From Zavarzinella sp. (GTDB taxonomy: Bacteria; Planctomycetota; Planctomycetia; Gemmatales; Gemmataceae): a DNA stretch of 64,000 bases. The position numbers were made by a program, and so were the translations under genes. Shown here in pieces: positions 27,982 to 36,886 of the stretch. Where the stretch lies: assembly GCA_041399155.1 (NCBI GenBank), contig JAWKTI010000001.1, positions 1,984,001 through 2,048,000 on the forward strand. The letters are read 5' to 3'. Within the stretch, counting starts at the first letter, position 1. Every line of letters begins with the position of its first letter. The notes under the pieces were generated by a model that was not told where the DNA came from, did not search any database, and was given only the letters and a program-made list of their open reading frames with translations.

Positions 27982-28010
27982 AGTCTAGGTAGCGCGTGGG
28001 GTAATGTCAA
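27982..28010 (-). promoter_or_regulatory. Sigma70-like promoter of the HU-type gene
   Basis: On the minus strand TTGACA (28005-28010) is followed after exactly 17 bases by TAGACT (27982-27987), a 6/6 and 4/6 match to -35 and -10. Predicted transcription start is near 27975, giving a leader of about 40 bases to the ATG at 27934. Confidence 0.6.
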
Positions 28011-28213
28011 GCAAAAAGGATTCGACGTAGTGACTTTACTGGTAAGAAGTTAGAACAATTTTTGTAACAAAAATGCCATGTCTTTCCCCTTGAAAGTTCA
28101 TACGCATGTGCCTCGGGAAATTTTGTCTATTTTGTGCAGTTTATCAGCCGTTTTCGTTCATAAAATACACATAACTAGACAACTGCCCACATGAATCGAC
28201 CCCGGTATTACAA

Positions 28214-28870
28214 ATGACTCGTATTAAAATCTGTGGGATTACGACAACAGAAGATGCCAGATTTTGTGAAGAGCTGGGCGTGGATGCACTTGGTTTGAAC
28301 TTTTACCCTCCTTCACCTCGTTACATCGCACCCAAAGAATGTGCGGGAATCCTGAACGCTGTTTCTCCACTGATTTCCCTGGTGGGTGTATTTGTCGATA
28401 CTCCTGTGAACCTGATGACAGCACTTGCCTACCAACTGGGTCTCCGTGGGGTCCAGATCCACGGAAAACTGCCAACTCATGAGAATTCCTTCCCTTTTGG
28501 CCTGATTCCCGCATTCCGCGTGCGTGAACAGGCCGATATCGACCAGATTCACAAGCATTTGGAACACTTGACCAGTTCTGGGAATCGCCCCAGCGCCATT
28601 ATTGTGGATGGCTTTCATCCCGAATTTCACGGCGGTTCGGGCATTACCGCACCCTGGGATTTATTGGCTGGGCAGAGTTTTTCTGTCCCACTGATTCTGG
28701 CAGGTGGCCTGACACCCGAGAATGTCGCACAGGCAATTTCCATCGTGCGTCCTTTCGCCGTGGATGTTGCCAGTGGCGTAGAATCGGCCCCGGGCAAAAA
28801 AGACCGCCGCCTACTTCAACAGTTCGTGACAGCGGTTCGATCGGTATCAGACGCGAACAGAACGATGTAA
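28214..28870 (+). CDS. trpF: Phosphoribosylanthranilate isomerase
   Basis: 218 residues, a single TIM barrel that isomerises phosphoribosylanthranilate in tryptophan synthesis. Landmarks: the N-terminal KICGITTTEDAR with the catalytic Cys, GLNFYPPSPRYI, GVFVDTPVNLM, RGVQIHGKLP, and the phosphate loop LAGGLTPENV followed by VDVASGVESAPGKKD. No other trp genes adjoin it. The ATG lies after a 279-base intergenic stretch with no clear Shine-Dalgarno. Confidence 0.95.
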   Translation: MTRIKICGITTTEDARFCEELGVDALGLNFYPPSPRYIAPKECAGILNAVSPLISLVGVFVDTPVNLMTALAYQLGLRGVQIHGKLPTHENSFPFGLIPAFRVREQADIDQIHKHLEHLTSSGNRPSAIIVDGFHPEFHGGSGITAPWDLLAGQSFSVPLILAGGLTPENVAQAISIVRPFAVDVASGVESAPGKKDRRLLQQFVTAVRSVSDANRTM

Positions 28871-28874
28871 TTTT

Positions 28875-28897
28875 GGGAAATTTGACAGGATTTTCCC
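28875..28897 (+). terminator. Possible hairpin after trpF
   Basis: Four bases after the trpF stop, GGGAAA pairs with TTTCCC across an 11-base loop, flanked by TTTT and (after one unpaired G) AAAA. The stem is short and no long T-tract follows, so this is only a weak terminator candidate. Confidence 0.3.
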
Positions 28898-28930
28898 GAA
28901 AATAAGAAGCGGAACATCGGTTGCCACTTG

Positions 28931-28936
28931 TATAAT
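28931..28936 (+). promoter_or_regulatory. Consensus -10 box TATAAT upstream of the cytochrome-maturation operon
   Basis: An exact TATAAT lies 131 bases before the lipoprotein start at 29068. No good -35 is found 16-18 bases upstream. Downstream of the implied start, CACCAC-GATAC-GTGGTG (28960-28976) forms a perfect 6-bp stem in the leader, extendable with ATGG/CCAT. Confidence 0.4.
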
Positions 28937-28959
28937 ATTTGATGTTCCTACCTTAATGG

Positions 28960-28976
28960 CACCACGATACGTGGTG
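28960..28976 (+). promoter_or_regulatory. Leader hairpin before the lipoprotein-ResB-CcsA operon
   Basis: CACCAC and GTGGTG form a perfect 6-bp stem with loop GATAC, and an outer ATGG/CCAT adds pairs past one mismatch. It lies ~90 bases before the start codon. It could be a protein-binding inverted repeat or an mRNA leader structure; no known riboswitch matches. Confidence 0.3.
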
Positions 28977-29067
28977 ATCCATTCCACGGCAGGCATCGAA
29001 ATCCATAAAACGGATCTTTTAGTGGTGCTGCCGAAAACCTTGATCGTGAAAATTAAGACAATCTGAA

Positions 29068-29655
29068 ATGGTTAAAATTTTCCAATATTTTCGACTGATC
29101 CCATTCATCCTGGCTGGGATTATTGTTGCTGCAGGCTGCGACCCGAAGCCAGAAATCCGCACATACAAGGCCCCACGCGAAGAAGTGGAGCAGGTACTGG
29201 TTTCCGCAATGTTATGGTGCGAAGATATCCCGGAACGGCCATGGTGGTGGTTCTTCACCATTCGCGGCGATGGAGAACAAGTCAAAAAGGTGATGGACGA
29301 TTTCAAAAAATGGGTCGCCACTGTTCATAACTTCAAAGATCGCAAAAACTTACCGGAATGGCAGCTGCCCGCTGGCTGGACGCAGGAAGCACCCCGCACA
29401 CAACTTCAGCGTGCCATTATCAAAACTGGCCCAAACCAAGACAGTCCGGAAATCGTGGTTTCTGACTTTGGTGGCGATCTATTAATTAATATTAATCGTT
29501 GGCGCGGGCAATTTGACCTACCCGCGGCGACAAAAGACAATTTGTCTGATAACTATCAGATGATCCCAACTAGAACTGGCGAAGAAGCCTATCTGGTGCA
29601 AGTGACGGGTACCAGCTTTCAACGAGGTGCCGGCGAACCTGTGCCTGCAAAATAA
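29068..29655 (+). CDS. Lipoprotein of the cytochrome c maturation operon
   Basis: 195 residues. A signal with lipobox VAAGC places a lipid-modified Cys near residue 24. The mature chain (TYKAPREEVEQVLVSAMLW, PWWWFFTIRGDGEQV, NRWRGQFDLP) matches no family I can name. It overlaps no neighbour, but resB starts 20 bases after its stop, so it is in one transcript with ResB and CcsA. A role at the outer face in cytochrome c assembly is an inference from the operon only. Confidence 0.7.
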   Translation: MVKIFQYFRLIPFILAGIIVAAGCDPKPEIRTYKAPREEVEQVLVSAMLWCEDIPERPWWWFFTIRGDGEQVKKVMDDFKKWVATVHNFKDRKNLPEWQLPAGWTQEAPRTQLQRAIIKTGPNQDSPEIVVSDFGGDLLININRWRGQFDLPAATKDNLSDNYQMIPTRTGEEAYLVQVTGTSFQRGAGEPVPAK

Positions 29656-29674
29656 CTTTCATGAGTTCGTAACA

Positions 29675-31012
29675 ATGCAAAATAAAGACACTTTCTACGA
29701 TACCCCTCCCACGAGTGTCCCACGTGAGATGACTGGTTCAGATATACTTTGGATGCTACTGAAACCATTAGCTTCATTGCAATTGACGATTGTTCTCTTT
29801 GTTATTTCGCTTTTCCTGGTTTTCATGGGCACTGTTGCCCAGAAGAATACGGGCATCCAGATCGTTCTGAAAGACTACTTCTATTGTTGGATCTCCTGGA
29901 TAGACATTAATGTTTTCTCAGATTTCACAGAAGTATTTTTTAAATTCAGATTAACCAATCAGATGATTCGAGTTCCATTTGTGGGCGGTTACTTACTCGG
30001 CTGGGCAATGGTGATCAATCTGACTGCTGCCCACTTCACCCGATTTCGGCTTACCTGGAAGCGTTCAGGTATTTTTATCATTCACGGGGGTATGTTGTTG
30101 CTGTTGTTCGGAGAGTTCTACCATGCTGAAATGTCTGAAGAATATCGCATGGACATCAAAGAAAAAGCGACTTCCAACTACATGATCAGTTTTGATGAAT
30201 CCGAACTGGCTGTAATGAGCGATGCGGGCAATGGGGTGGATGATGTCGTCGTGATTCCCGACGAGATGTTGAAACGCTCAGCAAAAACGAAACAGCCTAT
30301 TTCCCACGATTCGCTGCCTTTTCTAGTGAAAGTACACCATTATGCAATCAACAGTCAATTCAGCGAAGATCTAACCAAACATCCGATAGCACCCACAGTT
30401 GGAAACGGAGTGACTTTCTCTTTTCCTGAAGAGAAGCCAGTTACCGGCGTTAAAGCAGGCGACATCAATATGCCAGCAATCTACTATGAATTGCTTAGTA
30501 AAGAAGGAAAATCGATTGGCGTGCTGGCCACATCAACTGCGGTCGAACTCACTCGCGGCAATATACCCATGTTAAGCAAGATTGATCAGGTAGAAGTAGG
30601 TGGCAAAGTATATCGTCTTGATTTTCGCTTGAAACGCACATACACGGCGTTCAAAATTCGCTTAAACGAATTGATCTACGAAAAATACCCCGGTACTGAA
30701 ATACCTAAAAACTATACCAGCAAAATCACACTGACGAACCCTAGTACTGGTGAAAAATTTGATTCAAACATCTGGATGAATCACCCACTTCGATACGAAG
30801 GTAGTACCTTTTATCAATCTTCGATGGATGCCCGTAAACGGACCACTGGCCTGCAGGTTGTGCAATACCGTGGGGGAGTTGTGGGCAAGTTTGCTCCATG
30901 GGGTCCGTATGTATCATGCGCTCTGATTGCCCTTGGAATGCTGGTTCATTTTACACTCCACCTGAACAAGTTCGTAAGCAAGTTGAAGAAGGAGAGCACC
31001 CATGTGGAATAA
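29675..31012 (+). CDS. resB: ResB-like cytochrome c biogenesis protein
   Basis: 445 residues from ATG 29675; an upstream in-frame GTG at 29627 would overlap the lipoprotein gene. Membrane segments lie near LASLQLTIVLFVISLFLVFMG, RVPFVGGYLLGWAMVINLTA, IFIIHGGMLLLLFGEFYHAEM and, at the C-terminus, YVSCALIALGMLVHFTLH. The large loop between carries the soluble domain (IWMNHPLRYEGSTFYQSS is typical of ResB). With CcsA/ResC it delivers haem to apocytochromes c in System II. It overlaps the next gene by 11 bases. Confidence 0.85.
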   Translation: MQNKDTFYDTPPTSVPREMTGSDILWMLLKPLASLQLTIVLFVISLFLVFMGTVAQKNTGIQIVLKDYFYCWISWIDINVFSDFTEVFFKFRLTNQMIRVPFVGGYLLGWAMVINLTAAHFTRFRLTWKRSGIFIIHGGMLLLLFGEFYHAEMSEEYRMDIKEKATSNYMISFDESELAVMSDAGNGVDDVVVIPDEMLKRSAKTKQPISHDSLPFLVKVHHYAINSQFSEDLTKHPIAPTVGNGVTFSFPEEKPVTGVKAGDINMPAIYYELLSKEGKSIGVLATSTAVELTRGNIPMLSKIDQVEVGGKVYRLDFRLKRTYTAFKIRLNELIYEKYPGTEIPKNYTSKITLTNPSTGEKFDSNIWMNHPLRYEGSTFYQSSMDARKRTTGLQVVQYRGGVVGKFAPWGPYVSCALIALGMLVHFTLHLNKFVSKLKKESTHVE

Positions 31013-32951
31013 ACTATTGCCATTGATTGTGGTGTTATTAGGTGGTGTTCTGCTGCTTTATCCTGCCAAACCACAAACAGTCAAAGAAGATCAGTTCAAT
31101 TTCGTCTCCTTTGGCAAAATCCCGATCCAACACGGCGGGCGTTTTATGCCACTGGACTCACTGGCACGAAATGCACTAATGGCGATCAGCAATGGCAGCC
31201 AGACTTACGAAATTAAATATTTTGACGCTGAATTGAAAGAGTTTGTCACTGAAAAGCAACCCGCAGTTCGATGGTTATTGGAGCAATGGTGTCAACATCC
31301 CGACCATCGTGATCGCCAATTTATCCGAATTGATTCACCAGAAATTCGAAATGCATTACAGTTGGAAGATCGTCCCGGCAATTACCGATATTCTCTTGAG
31401 GAATTGAACAAACCAGAATTCTGGAAAAACATCACTCAGGTGCAGAACAAATTGGAAGAAGGAACAGACCTGAGCGAAGAAGAAAGCGCGTGGAATGAAT
31501 TTCGCCAGCAACTACGTTTGACTAACGAACTAATCACCAGAAAAATCCCTGCAATTTTTCCAGCAGTGAATGTCAATGAAAAATGGATCAGTTTCAAAGA
31601 TCTTGAAACGACGTTGGAAGAAAATTACCTGGAAAGTGTTGATGGTCAGGCTGCAGTCACTGCCGCCCGAATCAAGTTTTTCGAAGAATTAAGCAAGAAC
31701 GCACAGGTAGCAGAAGAGTTCAGAAAGAAGTTCCCATCTGTTGAAGCCGCCAACAGATATATTCAAACTGCAAGTCGAAACAAAGCACTTGAAGATTATC
31801 GGGCGAAACAACTTCTGGTTGATCAGCAGGAGAGCTACACAGATAATGCCAAACAGATGCTGAAAATGCTGGATGCCTTTAAACAGGACAATGTCCAAGA
31901 GTTCAATCAATTATTGGCAGAGTATCATCAAAATTTCACGCCAGCATTGACTTCATCACAACTTTCCAAAATAAAAGCTGAACACTTCTTAAATAATTGG
32001 CGTCCATTTTTGTTCTGCCAATGGACATACGTTCTTGTCGCTGTTCTAGCATTGTTTTCCTGGTTAGGCCTGACAAAGCCATTACGACAAAGTGCATTCT
32101 GGCTGGCAACCTTAACACTGGCAGTACACTTTACGGCACTGGTAATGCGGATTTATATTTCTGGTCGCCCACCAGTAACTAATCTTTACTCTTCTTCTGT
32201 ATTTATCGGCATGATCGCCCTGTTTGTTTCTCTGGTTCTCGAAACAATCTACCGTAATGGGCTCGGCAGTATTACAGCGGGTGTGATTGGTATGGCCACG
32301 ATGATCATTGCACAATTCCTGTCTGTGACTGGCGACACGATGGAAATGTTGCAGGCTGTTCTGGATACCAATTTCTGGTTGTGGACCCACGTTACGATTG
32401 TAACCATCGGCTATGCTGCATGCTATGTCGCTGGAATCATTGGTTGTGCGTATGTGTTCATAGGGATGTTCACGAAACTGTTTGCGAATGGTGGTGATAA
32501 ACATGCTTATCGGATGATGTATGGCGTGATCTGCTTTGCAATGCTCACCAGTTTTACTGGAACCGTTCTGGGTGGGATCTGGGCTGACCAATCCTGGGGC
32601 CGGTTCTGGGGTTGGGATCCCAAAGAAAATGGTGCTGTCTTGATTGTGATCTGGAACGCCATTATCCTGCACGCACGCTGGGCAGGGCTGGTCAAAGCAC
32701 GTGGCTTTGCCATCCTGGCAATCCAGGGAAATATCATCACTACCTGGTCCTGGTTTGGCACCAACCAGCTCGGGGCTGGCTTACATGCCTATGGCTTCAG
32801 CGAAAAACTGGCATTGGCCTGTACAACCACCTGGATTGTTTTTGCGTTGATTTCAATCCTTGGCATGGTACCCACTCGCTACTGGGCCAGTTTCGAACCA
32901 GTGAGTATCATTCCAGAAAGACATCGCAGGAAGTCAAAACAGTCAGACTAA
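31002..32951 (+). CDS. ccsA: CcsA/ResC-type cytochrome c biogenesis protein
   Basis: 649 residues. An N-terminal anchor is followed by a long soluble region (~30-330) rich in coiled-coil-like charged sequence. A C-terminal block of about eight membrane segments carries the WWD-type haem-handling motif WGRFWGWDPKENGAVLIV and conserved histidines (THVTIVTIGYAACY, AVHFTALVMRIYISGRPPVTN). This is the haem-handling half of System II. The soluble extension is longer than in the ~300-residue CcsA proteins, as seen in other planctomycete/Bacteroidota versions. It overlaps resB by 11 bases, so translation is coupled. Confidence 0.9.
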   Translation: MWNKLLPLIVVLLGGVLLLYPAKPQTVKEDQFNFVSFGKIPIQHGGRFMPLDSLARNALMAISNGSQTYEIKYFDAELKEFVTEKQPAVRWLLEQWCQHPDHRDRQFIRIDSPEIRNALQLEDRPGNYRYSLEELNKPEFWKNITQVQNKLEEGTDLSEEESAWNEFRQQLRLTNELITRKIPAIFPAVNVNEKWISFKDLETTLEENYLESVDGQAAVTAARIKFFEELSKNAQVAEEFRKKFPSVEAANRYIQTASRNKALEDYRAKQLLVDQQESYTDNAKQMLKMLDAFKQDNVQEFNQLLAEYHQNFTPALTSSQLSKIKAEHFLNNWRPFLFCQWTYVLVAVLALFSWLGLTKPLRQSAFWLATLTLAVHFTALVMRIYISGRPPVTNLYSSSVFIGMIALFVSLVLETIYRNGLGSITAGVIGMATMIIAQFLSVTGDTMEMLQAVLDTNFWLWTHVTIVTIGYAACYVAGIIGCAYVFIGMFTKLFANGGDKHAYRMMYGVICFAMLTSFTGTVLGGIWADQSWGRFWGWDPKENGAVLIVIWNAIILHARWAGLVKARGFAILAIQGNIITTWSWFGTNQLGAGLHAYGFSEKLALACTTTWIVFALISILGMVPTRYWASFEPVSIIPERHRRKSKQSD

Positions 32952-33046
32952 TGTCCATATCATCTCGTTGATTCATCTGAATTTTGTTGTGAACCATCTG
33001 ATATTTTGGTACGATCTCATCTAAAGAGATTTTTGTACCACACCCA

Positions 33047-35440
33047 ATGCCAAAAGCTGCTTTCATTTTTTGCACCTGTTTTACTCTGCTTGCTGGCTTG
33101 CCAGCATCTGCTGCGGATCAGTTGGATGCCAAAGTAAGCCAGTATCTGGTGAAATACTGTTATGAATGCCACAGCAAATCGAACCACGACTTTCGTATCG
33201 ATCAGCTGTCACCAAAAGTAGGTTTTGAAAACACCCCCCAGTGGGCAGAAATTCTTGGCCGCATCACCGCTGGCGAGATGCCACCAAAGAAACATCCCGT
33301 TCAGCCAGATCCGAAGCTCAGCACCATGGTCACCCAATGGCTTTCAGATCAACTGAAGTCAGGTGAAGCAGCGCGTATGGCCGCACGTGGGAAAGTCAGT
33401 TTTCACCGTCTCAGTCGAGATGAGTATGTCAATACCGTCCGTGACCTTCTGGGAGTACAGTTCGATGCCACCGATCCTGGAGGTTTTCTGGATGATCCAG
33501 AATGGCACGGTTTTGAACGAATCGGTTCTGTTCTGACCTTGTCTCCCGCAAACATCGAAAAATATCTTGCTGCAGCGGAAACAATTCTGGACGAAGCCTT
33601 TCCAGATACGGAAGCTCCCCTGTTTACAGGCAGTAAACGGGCAATTCTGGAAACACAGATTAACAGTCGACACCGCGAAACATTGCGGGAACGTGGGTTG
33701 CTGGATAAAGTTCGCTTTGAAGCCTGGCCTGGAGATCAGTTTCGTTATTCTGCATTGCAGGGTCCACTGCCAGCTGCAGGTATGTATGAAATCAGCTACA
33801 CACTCAGTGGGCTCAAACCGCCCCATGGTCGGGCACCTCGCTTGAAGGTTTATGAAGAAAAGCTGGATCGAGTGCTGTTCGAACGGGACATTATTGCTCC
33901 TGAAAACCAGCCGATTACGGTTACTTTTCAGGCTCATTTACCGAAGGGCCGCCCAAGTATCATGGTCTATAATGATGTCCCTGGCCCGTCCAACCTGCCA
34001 CGTTCCGGCAGACATGGCACTGTTCCATTTATCAGTATCAAGGAAGGCCGATTACCGTGGCAGATGAAATTAACCGATGAACAGGGGCAGGCCCGTTACC
34101 CATTTTTGATTATTGATTCCATTTCATGGAAAGGGCCACTGGTTACCGAGGAAACACGCACTAAACGCGCATCTTACATGCCCAAGGACAAGCAAGAAGT
34201 CAAACTCTGTCTGCAACGATTCGCCACCGATGCATTTCGAAAACCAATTACTTCCGATCAATTGCAACGGTATGTTTCCATTGCAGAACACGAAATTTCC
34301 AACGGAGAGAGTGTGCGGCAGGCAACGAAAACAGCCATGCTGGCAATCCTTTGCAGCAAAGATTTTCTCTTCCTGGCTGAGGGTGATGAAGCCAAACAAC
34401 GTGGGGAATTAAACGATTGGGAAATCGCCAGCAGACTGTCGTATTTTCTGTGGAGCACCATGCCTGATGCGGAACTGTTGGAACTGGCTCGCCAGGGGAA
34501 ATTACGCGACCCCCAGGTGCGTGCTGAACAGTTTCAACGGCTTATCCGGAATCCGAAAGCCAAACGTTTTCTCGACTCGTTCGCCACCCAGTGGCTGCGA
34601 CTGAAAAATGTGGGTAAATTCCCGCCAGATAAGCGGTTATATCCTGAGTACGATGCCCACCTCGAAGCTTGTATGGTGGGTGAAACCAAGGCATTCTTTA
34701 GCGAATTAGTGCTGCAAAACCGCCCACTCAGTGACCTGATTCAGTCCGATTGGACCATGCTGAATGTGCGGCTGGCAGAATATTATGGCTTGCCGACAGA
34801 TGGCTTGCCACGTGATGAGTTTCAGCGGGTTACCCTGGCTGCAAACAGTCAACGTGGGGGGATTCTTACGCAGGCGGCGATTCTGTCGCTCACTTCCGAC
34901 GGCACCCGCCACCGCCCTGTACATCGTGGGGTTTGGATATCGGAAAATCTGTTAGGAAAATCTCCCCCACCCCCACCGGCGAATGTCGATCCGATTGAAC
35001 CTAATCCGGTTACTGAGAAAAAGGCGACCATCCGCCAGAAGCTGGCCGCCCACATTCACGATTCGCGATGTGCGAGTTGTCATGCGAATATCGATCCTTA
35101 TGGCTTTGCTCTGGAAAACTTTGATGCTATTGGGCGTTGGCGAACCGAAGAAATAACGGAAGGTCAAGGACCGAACCCTACCGTGGATGCCAGTGGGACG
35201 ATGCCGGACGGTCGAAAGTTTCAAAATGTGGCTGATTTCAAAAAGCTGCTACTGGAAGATATTGATCAGCTCAACAACACTTTTGTTGAGAAACTGGCCA
35301 TTTATGCCACACGAAGAACCATGACTTTCGACGATCGCGTCTTCCTCACTGCGATTGCTACCAAAACCAAACAGCAAAAATACCGCACGCAAGATGCGGT
35401 GCGAGCTCTGATTACATCCGATTTGTTCCTGAAACGATAA
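33047..35440 (+). CDS. DUF1587/DUF1592/DUF1588/DUF1585 cytochrome-like protein (cassette 1)
   Basis: 797 residues with a signal peptide (cleavage after ASAAD). N-terminal haem-type motif CYECHSK; DUF1587 with FHRLSRDEYVNTVRDLLGV; a beta-rich middle (~200-330); DUF1592 with SRLSYFLWSTMPDAELLELA; DUF1588 with RGGILTQAAILSLTSDGTRH; a second CxxCH in CASCHANIDPYGFALENFD followed by IGRWRTEE; and DUF1585 at the end (RTMTFDD, ALITSDLFLKR). Exported, presumed haem-binding, substrate unknown. The DUF1552 partner begins 35 bases later, a pairing repeated at 47962-51814. Confidence 0.88.
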   Translation: MPKAAFIFCTCFTLLAGLPASAADQLDAKVSQYLVKYCYECHSKSNHDFRIDQLSPKVGFENTPQWAEILGRITAGEMPPKKHPVQPDPKLSTMVTQWLSDQLKSGEAARMAARGKVSFHRLSRDEYVNTVRDLLGVQFDATDPGGFLDDPEWHGFERIGSVLTLSPANIEKYLAAAETILDEAFPDTEAPLFTGSKRAILETQINSRHRETLRERGLLDKVRFEAWPGDQFRYSALQGPLPAAGMYEISYTLSGLKPPHGRAPRLKVYEEKLDRVLFERDIIAPENQPITVTFQAHLPKGRPSIMVYNDVPGPSNLPRSGRHGTVPFISIKEGRLPWQMKLTDEQGQARYPFLIIDSISWKGPLVTEETRTKRASYMPKDKQEVKLCLQRFATDAFRKPITSDQLQRYVSIAEHEISNGESVRQATKTAMLAILCSKDFLFLAEGDEAKQRGELNDWEIASRLSYFLWSTMPDAELLELARQGKLRDPQVRAEQFQRLIRNPKAKRFLDSFATQWLRLKNVGKFPPDKRLYPEYDAHLEACMVGETKAFFSELVLQNRPLSDLIQSDWTMLNVRLAEYYGLPTDGLPRDEFQRVTLAANSQRGGILTQAAILSLTSDGTRHRPVHRGVWISENLLGKSPPPPPANVDPIEPNPVTEKKATIRQKLAAHIHDSRCASCHANIDPYGFALENFDAIGRWRTEEITEGQGPNPTVDASGTMPDGRKFQNVADFKKLLLEDIDQLNNTFVEKLAIYATRRTMTFDDRVFLTAIATKTKQQKYRTQDAVRALITSDLFLKR

Positions 35441-35475
35441 ATGAATGAATTTTCACTAATATTTTGAGATAAACG

Positions 35476-36852
35476 ATGGCAAATATACTTTCGAATCGCT
35501 GGTTTCTCAATCGCCGCACCGCCTTACGTGGGATAGGGGTTTCAATTGCACTTCCAATGCTCGACTGCATGCAACCTTTGGCAACCAGTGCAGAAACTGC
35601 TGCCACATTACCCAAACGCAGTGTTTTTCTGTATATCCCTAACGGCGTGAACACCCTCACCTGGCAGATTCAGCAGGCGGGGAAAGACTATCAATTCAGC
35701 GGGCCAATGAAGGCACTCGAAAAGCACCGTTCGGTTGTTACCCCGATCAGTGGGCTTCACCACCCAATGGTGATTGGCAAGCACCACAACTGTGATAAAG
35801 TCTGGCTGACAGGTGCTGATGTCCCAAGTGATGGTGGGGCATTTCGGAACAGTGTATCGGCAGATCAACTGATTGCAGAAGTGCAAGGTGAAGCAACCCG
35901 CCATTCTTCTCTGGAACTGGCGATTGAAGGGCACTCCCTGGCCTGGTCACGGGATGGTATTCAGTTACCAGTGGAACGAAACACCGTGCAGATTTTCAAT
36001 CTGTTGTTTGGTGCCACCAAAGAAAGCAAAGAATCGATCCGCAAAAAATTGTCCCGCAAAGGGAGTATTTTGGATCTGGTTGCTGATGATGCCGGCCAGA
36101 TGCAACGGCAGCTTGGGGCGGATGATCGCCGCAAACTGGATGAATATCTGACTGCGGTGCGGCAGGTCGAAAAACGCACCAAGCGTGCGGATGCCTGGTT
36201 GAATATACCCAAACCACAACTTAGTGCTTCAGAACAGTCTCGGTTAAGTAGAAAACTCGATATGACCGTGGTGGCAGAATACCAACGACTGTTTTACGAT
36301 CTGATGGTCATGGCTCTGCGCACCGATTCAACTAGGGTTATTTCCTGTATGATCGGAAGTGAATCGCACAGCAGTGGGATTCCGGACATCGGAATTTCAC
36401 AAACCCGCCATGGTTTGTCTCACCACAACGGCGATCCGGAACAACTTCGCCGCTTGACCCAAACCGATGCTTTTCTGGTGGAGCAATTTGCCTATTTCCT
36501 GGATCAGTTACAAACAGCACGTGAAGGGGATCGCACGTTACTGGACACCACCCAGATTCTGTGGGGCAGCGGGATGGCGTATGGCCATAGCCACGGTAAC
36601 GCCAACTTGCCCACAATCCTTGCAGGTGGGAAAGCACTTGGCTATCGCCACGGTCAACACATTGACTTCAACCTTCCCAAAATTGGGAAATATAATGTTG
36701 CTGATGCGGGTGCCCACTACAAGATCTGTTCAAAACCTGTTGATTCAGATGCCCGTTTGAGCAATTTACTGCTGACAATGGTCAATCAGGCGGGAGTAAC
36801 TGCAAAGCAGTTCAATGACAGCACCCGTACCCTGACCGAATTAATGAGTTAG
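35476..36852 (+). CDS. DUF1552 Tat-exported protein (cassette 1)
   Basis: 458 residues. The N-terminus FLNRRTALRGIGVSIALPMLD is a twin-arginine-like signal. DUF1552 marks: RSVFLYIPNGVNTLTW, SGPMKALEKHRSVVTPISGL, HHNCDKVWLTGADV, SVSADQLIAEV, DSTRVISCMIGSESHSSG and the end LGYRHGQHIDFN plus SNLLLTMVNQAGV. DUF1552 proteins nearly always follow DUF1592-type genes in planctomycetes, as here, and presumably act in the same exported complex. No catalytic function is known. Confidence 0.88.
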   Translation: MANILSNRWFLNRRTALRGIGVSIALPMLDCMQPLATSAETAATLPKRSVFLYIPNGVNTLTWQIQQAGKDYQFSGPMKALEKHRSVVTPISGLHHPMVIGKHHNCDKVWLTGADVPSDGGAFRNSVSADQLIAEVQGEATRHSSLELAIEGHSLAWSRDGIQLPVERNTVQIFNLLFGATKESKESIRKKLSRKGSILDLVADDAGQMQRQLGADDRRKLDEYLTAVRQVEKRTKRADAWLNIPKPQLSASEQSRLSRKLDMTVVAEYQRLFYDLMVMALRTDSTRVISCMIGSESHSSGIPDIGISQTRHGLSHHNGDPEQLRRLTQTDAFLVEQFAYFLDQLQTAREGDRTLLDTTQILWGSGMAYGHSHGNANLPTILAGGKALGYRHGQHIDFNLPKIGKYNVADAGAHYKICSKPVDSDARLSNLLLTMVNQAGVTAKQFNDSTRTLTELMS

Positions 36853-36886
36853 CCCTCATAATTATTGCGTTTATTTGGAACCTTTC

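Noticed and set aside
29627..29674. Upstream GTG start for resB overlapping the lipoprotein gene
   Set aside because: The extra 16 residues have no family resemblance; ATG 29675 follows the lipoprotein stop and fits better.
32112..32672. Minus-strand 186-codon frame inside the CcsA gene
   Set aside because: Antisense to the membrane-segment codons; its Ser/Thr/His-rich sequence is a known artefact of hydrophobic coding strands.
33359..33937. Minus-strand 192-codon frame inside the DUF1592 gene
   Set aside because: Antisense shadow; the plus strand holds clear domain motifs.
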